From Chromatiaceae bacterium (lineage in GTDB: Bacteria > Pseudomonadota > Gammaproteobacteria > Chromatiales > Chromatiaceae), in contig JACKML010000004.1 in assembly GCA_024235415.1 (NCBI GenBank), forward strand, positions 248,001 to 312,000: a DNA stretch of 64,000 bases. Direction: 5' to 3'. Positions 17,835 through 24,800 of this stretch are shown in pieces. The notes below the pieces were generated by a model that was not told the origin of the DNA, did no database searches, and saw only the letters and a program-made list of their open reading frames with translations. Numbering within the stretch: the stretch's first letter is position 1; every line of letters begins with the position of its first letter. The position numbers and the translations under genes are program-made.

Positions 17835-19791
17835 GCTGCAGGTTGCCGATCTCATCCACCTCGAGTATCCAGCCGTCGGCGACCCAGGTCGTGGCCACTT
17901 TCTCCGCGATCAGCGCCGGCCCCTCGATCCGCTGACCCGCAACCAAGGCATGGCGCCAATATTGCGGGACAGGCGCACCACCCCCGGCGACATGGCAGTG
18001 GCCGAACGGCTCACCCGCCGGGCCCCGGGACAGGCCCGCCAGACGCAGCCTGGAACATGGCCCGCGCACCCACTGGCGCAGGTTGACCAGCTCCACGGGC
18101 AGGTCCAGCCGGTGTCCGTAGCGCTGCAGGTGACGCGCGTGAAAGTCCTCGATCGTGCCAACAGCACCACGCCAGGGCAGGTTGAGCGTGTACGACTGGC
18201 CGGCGTAGCGCAGATCCACGCTGGCCAGGTGGTCACAATCCTCCTCGGCGAATCCCTCTTCGCGCAGGGCGGCAAGACCCTGCGCACGCAACCCGGAAAA
18301 CATCGATTCGATCTCGTCGGCCTCGATCTCTTCCAGCAGGCCGATCCGGGTGCGCGATATCTGGCGCCCCGGGCGCGCCGCCAGCATCCCGAACGCTGAC
18401 AGCACGCCGCCATGCACCGGCACCATCGCCCGGTCCATCCCCAGCAGGTCGGCGAGCGCACAGACGTGCAAACCGCCAGCCCCGCCAAACGAGACCAGCA
18501 CATGCTCGCGTGGATCGGCGCCGCGCTTTACTGCGATCGCGCGCAGGGCCTGTGCCATGTGTTCGTTTGCCACCGCGATGATGTCCAGTGCCGCACGCAC
18601 CGGCGCCACCGCCATCGCGACGGCGAGGGATCCAACGGCGACGGTCGCCGCGGCGACGTCCAATTGCATCTCGCCACCCAGGAAGGCATCCGGCTGCAGC
18701 CGCCCGAGCACCAGGTTCGCATCGGTAACCGTCGGCCGGGTTCCACCCCGGCCGTAACAGGCCGGCCCGGGTTCGGCACCCGCGGACTGCGGGCCGACCT
18801 GCAACATGCCACCGGCATCGATCCAGGCGATCGAACCGCCGCCGGCACCAATGGTGTGCATGTCAACCATCGGCACCGCGACCGGGAAGCGCCCGATATG
18901 TCCCTCGGTGGTCAGGCGCGGCTCGCCATCGATCAGGGCGACATCGGTCGAAGTGCCCCCCATATCGAACGTCAGCAGACGTTCCCGGCCGACGGCCAGG
19001 CCGACGTGGCGGGCGGCGATCAACCCGCCGGCCGGCCCGGACAACAGCATGCGAACGGCGTTGTCGGCGGCCTGCGCCGCGGCCACGGTGTCGCCCGAGC
19101 TCTGCATCACCGACACCGACGCACCGGCCATGCCAAGACCCAGGCGCTGCAGGTAACCGCGCACCCTCGGCCCGACCCAGGCATTCAGCCAGGTGGCCAT
19201 ACCACGCTCGTACTCGCGAATCTCCGGCAGCACGCGAGACGACAGCGACACGAACAGGTCATCCGGCAGGGCCGCCGCGATACGCTCTTCAGTGGCGGGG
19301 TCGAGGTAGGAAAACAGCAGGTTGACCGCAACCGCCTGTGGCGCCAGCTGCGCCACCTGTTCGCACAACGCCGCCAATGCGTCGTCGGTCAGCGGCTCGA
19401 GCAGCCGTCCCTGCGCATCCAGCCGTCCGCCGGTCTCCAGGCAACACGACGGGGGGACGGGGGGCTCGACCGGTAGCGGCTGCAGGTCGTACAGCGACGC
19501 CCGTTGCTGACGACCGATACTGAGCAGGTCGGCGAACCCGTGGTTGCCGATGTACAGGGTCTTGACGCCCTTGCCCTCCAGCACCGCATTGGTCGCGACC
19601 GTCGACCCATGCACCAGCTGCAGCCGGGTGACATCCAGGCCCATCTCGCGGATGCCCTGCAGGATCGCCCGTTCCGGCGCCTGCGGCGTCGACAGCACCT
19701 TGTGCACGCGCAGCCGGCCTTCCGTGTCGAGCGCCACGAAGTCGGTAAAGGTCCCGCCGGTATCGACACCCAGTCTGATCATGCCGGTCAT
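17803..19791 (-). CDS. Hydantoinase/oxoprolinase subunit A family protein
   Basis: ATP-dependent ring-opening enzyme of the HyuA family (N-methylhydantoinase A, 5-oxoprolinase N-half, acetone carboxylase beta), 662 residues. The N-terminus GVDTGGTFTDF is the actin-like nucleotide motif, and the central GPAGGLIAARHVG and LTFDMGGTSTDVALI segments are the family signature. HyuA enzymes normally work with a HyuB partner encoded next to them; none is visible on either side here, so it may act with a distant subunit or have a different role. Start ATG 19791, with another ATG three codons in. It is divergent from the ABC operon and its 3' end overlaps the EAL-HDOD gene. Confidence 0.85.
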   Translation of the reverse strand: MTGMIRLGVDTGGTFTDFVALDTEGRLRVHKVLSTPQAPERAILQGIREMGLDVTRLQLVHGSTVATNAVLEGKGVKTLYIGNHGFADLLSIGRQQRASLYDLQPLPVEPPVPPSCCLETGGRLDAQGRLLEPLTDDALAALCEQVAQLAPQAVAVNLLFSYLDPATEERIAAALPDDLFVSLSSRVLPEIREYERGMATWLNAWVGPRVRGYLQRLGLGMAGASVSVMQSSGDTVAAAQAADNAVRMLLSGPAGGLIAARHVGLAVGRERLLTFDMGGTSTDVALIDGEPRLTTEGHIGRFPVAVPMVDMHTIGAGGGSIAWIDAGGMLQVGPQSAGAEPGPACYGRGGTRPTVTDANLVLGRLQPDAFLGGEMQLDVAAATVAVGSLAVAMAVAPVRAALDIIAVANEHMAQALRAIAVKRGADPREHVLVSFGGAGGLHVCALADLLGMDRAMVPVHGGVLSAFGMLAARPGRQISRTRIGLLEEIEADEIESMFSGLRAQGLAALREEGFAEEDCDHLASVDLRYAGQSYTLNLPWRGAVGTIEDFHARHLQRYGHRLDLPVELVNLRQWVRGPCSRLRLAGLSRGPAGEPFGHCHVAGGGAPVPQYWRHALVAGQRIEGPALIAEKVATTWVADGWILEVDEIGNLQLTCRAADSSR

Positions 19792-19863
19792 TGTACGAAG
19801 TTACCCGCAAACGGCGCTGCAAAGGGTTCGCTTTCGTGTGCAGGCACGGTAATCTGGCGCCGC

Positions 19864-20583
19864 ATGAAACCTCTCCTGCTCGCCCGTCAAGTCAGCTATG
19901 GCCCCGCCCGGAACCCGCGACTGATCGACATCGATCTGCAGCTGGCAGCGGGCGACCGGCTGGCATTGCTCGGCACCAACGGCGCCGGCAAATCGACCCT
20001 GCTGCAGCTACTCGCCGGAATTCTCGCCCCCGCCGGTGGTGAGGTGCGCGTGCTCGGACAGCGCCTCGACGAGGCGGCGCCGGCGCTGCGCAGGCACATC
20101 GGCTTCCTGCCGCAGCGCGTACCGGCGTATACGGAGCTGAGCGTGACCGAAAACCTGCAATGGGCGGGCCGGCTGCGTGGCCTGCGGCAACGGGCGCTGC
20201 AGACCGCGATCGAACGCGTGCTGCAGGCCCTGCAGCTCGACAAGGTGCGTGCGCGGCTGGCCGGAAGCCTCTCGCAAGGCATGCTGCAGCGCCTGGGCCT
20301 GGCGCAGGCGGTACTGCACGAGCCGGACATCCTGATCCTGGACGAGCCCACCGCCGGACTCGACCCGCTGCAGACCGAACAGATCCGTGAGCTGCTCGGT
20401 ACGCTCTCGGCGAACTGCAGCCTGATCCTCGCGACACATCTCCTCGACGACGTGCAGCGCCTGTGCGATCGCGTAATCCTGCTCGACGGCGGCCGCAAGG
20501 CCGCAGAACACACGGTGACCGCAGATACCGACCTGCTCGCCCATTTCCGCCGGCCGATGTCCGACGCAGGGGCGGGTGCGTGA
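19864..20583 (+). CDS. ABC transporter ATPase (GldA-like)
   Basis: Nucleotide-binding subunit of 239 residues. It shows Walker A LLGTNGAGKSTLLQLL at about residues 36-51, the signature SLSQGMLQRLGLAQA and Walker B ILILDEPTAGLDP. Sequence and gene order (ATPase, ABC-2 permease, GldG-like, DUF4340) match the exporter cluster annotated as gliding-type or polysaccharide-related in many non-gliding proteobacteria. ATG 19864 is used; the frame from 19504 lies antisense to the hydantoinase gene. The stop overlaps the GTG start of the permease by four bases. Confidence 0.85.
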   Translation: MKPLLLARQVSYGPARNPRLIDIDLQLAAGDRLALLGTNGAGKSTLLQLLAGILAPAGGEVRVLGQRLDEAAPALRRHIGFLPQRVPAYTELSVTENLQWAGRLRGLRQRALQTAIERVLQALQLDKVRARLAGSLSQGMLQRLGLAQAVLHEPDILILDEPTAGLDPLQTEQIRELLGTLSANCSLILATHLLDDVQRLCDRVILLDGGRKAAEHTVTADTDLLAHFRRPMSDAGAGA

Positions 20584-21320
20584 TCGGCGCTATCGCCCTG
20601 CACGAATCGCGGCGCCTGCGTGCAGGCATGATGTTCTGGCTGCTGCTGGCCTTCGGTCAGCTGATCATCGCCTGGCTGAGTTTTGCCCAGCTCGAGACCT
20701 TCGCCGGCATTGCACCGCAGCTCAAGGCCAGCGGCGCCACGCTCGGGGCAATGGACCTGGTGATCACGCCCACCTTCAACAGCCTGGTGCTGCTGTTACT
20801 GCTGTGTGCCCCCCTGCTGGCGATGGGCAGCCTGGCCGGCGAGGTGCATAGCGGACGCATCGCGCTGTGGCTGTCGTCCCCCGTCAGCGGCACCCAGATC
20901 GTGCTCGGCAAGGCACTCGGCCTGTGGCTGGCAACTCTGCCGTTGCTGCTCAGCGGCGTACTTACCCTGGCGGCACTGGGATTCGCCGCCGATCTCGACT
21001 GGCCGCGCTTTGCACTGGCCGCCACCAGCCTGCTGCTGTTTGGCCTGTGGCTGGGCTGCATCACCCTGTTCCTTTCCAGCCTTTTCGACCACCCCGCGGC
21101 CGCGTTGGCCGCCAGCTACGGCATCCTGCTGTTCCTGTGGCTGCTGGACTCACTGAGCGGCACCGACGCGCCCTGGTACTGGTTCGCCCTGCTGCCGCAC
21201 ATCGAGCCCTCGCTGTCCGGGCTGTTGCGCAGCCAGGACATCGTCTTCTTTGTCGCCACCGCAGGCGCGGCGCTGCTGTTGAGCAGCTATGCGCTGGCGC
21301 GCCGTCGGGGAGACGCCTGA
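20580..21320 (+). CDS. ABC-2 type permease
   Basis: Membrane subunit of 246 residues with six hydrophobic helices and the ABC-2 pattern (LAGEVHSGRIALWLSSPVSG between helices 2 and 3, the coupling region for the ATPase). The start is the GTG at 20580, inside a GTGA overlap with the ATPase stop. It ends in a TGATG overlap with the next gene, so all four genes look translationally coupled. Substrate unknown. Confidence 0.82.
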   Translation: MIGAIALHESRRLRAGMMFWLLLAFGQLIIAWLSFAQLETFAGIAPQLKASGATLGAMDLVITPTFNSLVLLLLLCAPLLAMGSLAGEVHSGRIALWLSSPVSGTQIVLGKALGLWLATLPLLLSGVLTLAALGFAADLDWPRFALAATSLLLFGLWLGCITLFLSSLFDHPAAALAASYGILLFLWLLDSLSGTDAPWYWFALLPHIEPSLSGLLRSQDIVFFVATAGAALLLSSYALARRRGDA

Positions 21321-22615
21321 TGGTCAGGCGGACGCTTTTCTTTGCCCTGCTCGCAGCCTGCGTGCTCCTCGCCGCGCGTGTCAGCGAGCAATACACCTGG
21401 CGACTCGACCTCAGCTCCCAGCGCATCCACTCGCTGAGCGCGACTGCACAGGGCGCACTCGATGCACTGCAGGCGCCACTCGAGATCACCGCGTTCATTC
21501 CGGACTACCCGGTACAGCGGGCGCAGATCGAACAGCTTCTGGCGCCCTACCTGGCGCATCCGGGCAGACCGGTGCTGCGCTTCATCGATCCGGTGGAACA
21601 ACCCGCCCTCGCACGCGAACACGGCGTGAGCCGGCATGGCGAGTTACAGCTGCAGGTCGGACCCCGGCGCGAGGTGATCCCGGTCCCCGGCACCGTGGCG
21701 ATCGACCTGGCGCTGAACCGCCTGGCCCTGCGTGGCGAACGCTGGATAGTGACATTCAAGGGCCACGGTGAGGCCGGGGTGGACGACACGCCAGGCGGCC
21801 TCGCCCGCTTCGTCAGCCAGGCCGAGGGGATCGGTTACCGCTTCGTCGCCGTCGATCCGCGCAACACCACGGACCTGCCGGACAACACCGCGGTATTGCT
21901 GATCGCCGGCCCGCAGCTCGCCTACGGCCCTCAGACCCTGGCACAGATCGGGCGTTTCGTGGCACGGGGAGGTCCGGTCATGTGGCTGCTGGACCGGGCT
22001 GACCCCGCCGTCTTCCCCGACGGGCTGCGGGTCGACACCCTCCCCGGTATCGTGGTCGATGCGGCAGCCGCGCAGTACGGTATGGACAGCCCTGACAACG
22101 CGGTTGTCAGTGATTTCCCCGAGACGCTGCTGCAACGGCCGCCGGATGGCGCCAGCGTGCTCAAACGGGCCCACGGACTGACGCTGACCGCCGGCGCCGG
22201 ATGGAAGGTGGCCGGCCGGCTCGACAGCAGCCCGCGGAGCTGGAACGAGACAGGCGACCTGCAGGGACGCATCGGACGCAATCCGGACCAGGGGGAGCAG
22301 GCGGGGCCGCTTCCGGTTGGCCTGGCGCTGCAGCGGGATGACAACGGAATCGCGCAACGCCTGCTGGTGATCGGCAGCCGGCATTTCATCACCAATGACC
22401 AGGTCGGTCAGGCGCAGAACCTCACGCTCGCCCTGGGCCTGCTCAACTGGTTGAGTGGCAACCCGCTGGTGGCCGCCCAGCGCGCCGCCCCCGACCTCGA
22501 CATCCGCTGGTCGGCGCAATTCGCGGGACTGCTTGCCCTGGTGCTGATGGGGGCACTGCCAGCCGCCTATCTCGCGTTCGGCCTATGGCTGCGCAGCAGG
22601 CGACGCCGCGCATGA
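21320..22615 (+). CDS. GldG-family ABC-associated periplasmic protein
   Basis: A 431-residue protein with an N-terminal membrane anchor (about residues 5-20), a large periplasmic domain and a C-terminal transmembrane helix (about 400-425) ending in a basic tail. The sequence LDLSSQRIHSLSATAQGALDAL followed by a GldG-like core (ITAFIPDYPVQRAQIEQLLAPY) is typical of GldG/DUF4350-like proteins that accompany ABC-2 exporters. In Flavobacteria GldG is part of gliding machinery; in proteobacteria the function is unknown. ATG 21320 and the ATGA overlap with the downstream gene indicate tight operon structure. Confidence 0.75.
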   Translation: MVRRTLFFALLAACVLLAARVSEQYTWRLDLSSQRIHSLSATAQGALDALQAPLEITAFIPDYPVQRAQIEQLLAPYLAHPGRPVLRFIDPVEQPALAREHGVSRHGELQLQVGPRREVIPVPGTVAIDLALNRLALRGERWIVTFKGHGEAGVDDTPGGLARFVSQAEGIGYRFVAVDPRNTTDLPDNTAVLLIAGPQLAYGPQTLAQIGRFVARGGPVMWLLDRADPAVFPDGLRVDTLPGIVVDAAAAQYGMDSPDNAVVSDFPETLLQRPPDGASVLKRAHGLTLTAGAGWKVAGRLDSSPRSWNETGDLQGRIGRNPDQGEQAGPLPVGLALQRDDNGIAQRLLVIGSRHFITNDQVGQAQNLTLALGLLNWLSGNPLVAAQRAAPDLDIRWSAQFAGLLALVLMGALPAAYLAFGLWLRSRRRRA

Positions 22616-23094
22616 ACCGCTGGACCCGCATCAACCTGATCCTCGGTGTGGTCGCCGCCGTACTGCTGGCGCTGCACCTCTGGCCGCGCCAGATCATGGC
22701 ACCGACCCGGCTCACGTCACTGGATGCGGGCGCCATCTCGACGATCCGTATCGAACACGGTGAACGCCTGCAGATCGCCCTGAAGCGCAGCGCAGACGGC
22801 TGGGAGCTGACTCACCCCGGCCAGGCAAAGGCGCGCAGCCATCGTGTCGAGCAGCTGCTGGCGATCGCCCGGGCATCGGTGGAAAGAACGTTACCGCCCG
22901 GCAATGACCTGGCCCAATATGGCCTGGCCGAACCAACGGCGGTGCTTGTGCTGGACGAGGTCCGCATCGCATTCGGTGACCGCGACCCGGCGCAGCGCAG
23001 CCGCTACGTCCTGCTGGACAACAGGGTACAGGTGATCGACGACGTCTATTTCAACCTGCTGACACTGCCGCCCCGGCATTTCACCGGGGACTGA
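22612..23094 (+). CDS. DUF4340-like membrane-anchored protein
   Basis: Protein of 160 residues, shorter than usual for DUF4340 (often 300 or more), with one N-terminal transmembrane helix (about residues 8-25) and a soluble part beginning ISTIRIEHGERLQIALKRSADGWELTHP, the typical repeat start of this domain. It is the fourth member of the ABC/GldG operon, starting within an ATGA overlap, and it ends two bases before mutM. It probably is a periplasmic accessory of the transporter; function unknown. Confidence 0.65.
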   Translation: MNRWTRINLILGVVAAVLLALHLWPRQIMAPTRLTSLDAGAISTIRIEHGERLQIALKRSADGWELTHPGQAKARSHRVEQLLAIARASVERTLPPGNDLAQYGLAEPTAVLVLDEVRIAFGDRDPAQRSRYVLLDNRVQVIDDVYFNLLTLPPRHFTGD

Positions 23095-23096
23095 GC

Positions 23097-23906
23097 ATGC
23101 CCGAACTGCCGGAGGTCGAGACCACCCGTCGCGGTATTGAGCCGCACCTGCTGCACCAGGTGATCCGTGGCGCGGTGGTGCGCCAGGAGCAGCTGCGCTG
23201 GCCGGTGCCGGACCTCGCAGCCCTGCTTGGCGGCCACGCTGTGCAGGCTGTCGAGCGCCGCGGCAAGTACATCCTGCTGCGTTTCGCCCATGGCACACTG
23301 ATCGTACATCTGGGCATGTCCGGCAGCCTGCGAGTGGTGCCGGCAGACAGCCCGGCGCGCCCGCATGACCACGTCGACCTGCTGTTCGGCGAGCGCTGCC
23401 TGCGCCTGCATGACCCGCGGCGCTTCGGTGCGATTCTTTGGGCTGAGGGTGCCCCCCTCACCCACCCACGCCTGCGCGACCTTGGCCCGGAACCACTGTC
23501 GGACGCCTTCGACGGTGGCCATCTTCGTCGCGCCGCGGCGCGACGAAGGGTCGCGATCAAGCACCTGATCATGGACGGCACTGTCGTCGTCGGCGTCGGC
23601 AACATCTACGCGTCCGAGGCGCTGTTCCACGCCCGGATCCGCCCACAGACCGTGTGCCGGCGGATTTCCAGCGCCCGCCTCGACGCCCTGGCCGACGCGA
23701 TCAAGGGTGTGCTCAGTCGCGCGATCGAGCGCGGCGGCACGACGCTGCGCGACTTCGTCAATGAATCCGGCGAGCCCGGCTATTTCGCCCAGGAACTGTT
23801 CGTCTACGGGCGCGCCGGCGAGCCCTGCCGACGCTGCGCCACGCCGATCCGGACGCTGCAGATCGGGCAGCGTGCCAGTGCCTACTGCCCCAAGTGTCAA
23901 CAATGA
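23097..23906 (+). CDS. mutM: Formamidopyrimidine-DNA glycosylase
   Basis: Base-excision repair enzyme that removes 8-oxoguanine and opened purines and cuts the abasic site. The 269-residue protein begins MPELPEVETTRRGI (catalytic Pro2 and Glu3), contains the lysine loop VERRGKYILL at about residues 53-62 and ends in a four-cysteine zinc finger (CRRC ... CPKC). All active-site features are intact. The start is 2 bases after the DUF4340 stop, so it may be transcribed with the ABC operon. Confidence 0.96.
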   Translation: MPELPEVETTRRGIEPHLLHQVIRGAVVRQEQLRWPVPDLAALLGGHAVQAVERRGKYILLRFAHGTLIVHLGMSGSLRVVPADSPARPHDHVDLLFGERCLRLHDPRRFGAILWAEGAPLTHPRLRDLGPEPLSDAFDGGHLRRAAARRRVAIKHLIMDGTVVVGVGNIYASEALFHARIRPQTVCRRISSARLDALADAIKGVLSRAIERGGTTLRDFVNESGEPGYFAQELFVYGRAGEPCRRCATPIRTLQIGQRASAYCPKCQQ

Positions 23907-24068
23907 AGGGCCACCCCGGCGCATTCACGTTGTGCATCCCAGGAAAAACCCTGGTTTGCGCGACTATGCAGCGCTGGGCCCGGACTCTAGAATGCGCCAT
24001 ACAAGAAATCTGGCACCCAGCCGGCCCACCGGCGGGTGACCGTGACACACCTCAAGGGAGAAACCATC

Positions 24069-24386
24069 ATGAGATTCCTATTCGCAGCAGCCACATGCGG
24101 GCTGCTTATCGCCTCGTCGGCGGGTTTGGCGGCGGGCGATGCCGCGGCCGGCAAGGCCAAGTCGGAGACATGTCTCGGCTGCCACGGCATCCCGGGCTAC
24201 AACAATGTCTATCCGACCTACCATGTCCCCAAGCTGAGTGGTCAACACGCCGACTATATCGTCGCCGCGCTCAAGGCCTACCGGGATGGCCAGCGCACCC
24301 ACGGCACGATGAACGTGCAGGCGATGAGCATGAGTGAACAGGACATGGCCGATATCGGCGCGTTCTGGCAGGGCATGGGCAAGTGA
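24069..24386 (+). CDS. Class I cytochrome c (c5/c4-like)
   Basis: Small periplasmic haem protein of 105 residues: signal peptide to about residue 22, CLGCH haem-binding motif at 35-39 and several C-terminal methionines (VQAMSMSEQDM) one of which is the likely axial ligand. It may carry electrons to terminal oxidases such as the cbb3 and aa3 oxidases encoded further on. ATG 24069 follows GGAGAAACC; the longer frame is rejected. It is followed after 11 bases by a second cytochrome. Confidence 0.88.
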   Translation: MRFLFAAATCGLLIASSAGLAAGDAAAGKAKSETCLGCHGIPGYNNVYPTYHVPKLSGQHADYIVAALKAYRDGQRTHGTMNVQAMSMSEQDMADIGAFWQGMGK

Positions 24387-24397
24387 GGGGAACGACG

Positions 24398-24733
24398 ATG
24401 AAAAAACTGATCGCAGCGACCGTGTGCACGGTCACCCTGGCCAGTGCGGCTGTACACGCCGGTGGCGACGCCGCGGCCGGCAAGGAGAAAGCGGCACCCT
24501 GCTTCGCCTGTCACGGCGAGACCGGCATCAGCGCAGCCCCGATCTATCCGAATATCGGCGGCCAGTATGCCAACTACCTGCTGCATTCGTTGCAGGGGTA
24601 CAAATCGGGTGAGCGCAAGAACGCCATCATGCAGGGCATGGTGGCCGCGCTGTCCGCTGAAGACATGAAAGATCTGTCGGCCTATTTCGCCAGTCTCGAT
24701 GGCGCACTCAAGGCGGGCACGACCAAACCCTGA
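24398..24733 (+). CDS. Class I cytochrome c, second of tandem pair
   Basis: A 111-residue periplasmic cytochrome with signal peptide and haem motif CFACH at residues 35-39, followed by GETGISAAPIYPNIGGQYA, which matches the SoxX/c4-like loops that hold the haem, and IMQGMVAALS with the axial Met. It resembles its upstream neighbour over the whole length (GGDAAAGKEKAAPCFACHG against AGDAAAGKAKSETCLGCHG), so the pair probably arose by tandem duplication. ATG 24398 with GAGGGGAA upstream is preferred to the GTG at 24383. Confidence 0.88.
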   Translation: MKKLIAATVCTVTLASAAVHAGGDAAAGKEKAAPCFACHGETGISAAPIYPNIGGQYANYLLHSLQGYKSGERKNAIMQGMVAALSAEDMKDLSAYFASLDGALKAGTTKP

Positions 24734-24754
24734 TCAGGGATGCCGTTCATGAAA

Positions 24755-24787
24755 ACACGACCCCGCCCCGCGCGGGGTTTTTCGTGT
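24755..24787. terminator. Intrinsic terminator after cytochrome genes
   Basis: Stem CCCCGC / GCGGGG with a 5-base loop, followed by TTTTT, and flanked by an additional ACACGA / TCGTGT pairing. It sits just downstream of the second cytochrome stop and just before the convergent chemoreceptor stop (24801), and may act for both directions. Confidence 0.75.
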
Positions 24788-24800
24788 GTGGCCGGACGAG

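Noticed and set aside
18412..19476. 354-codon plus-strand frame within the hydantoinase-like gene
   Set aside because: Antisense to a gene with intact ATPase motifs; content is His/Arg/Gln rich.
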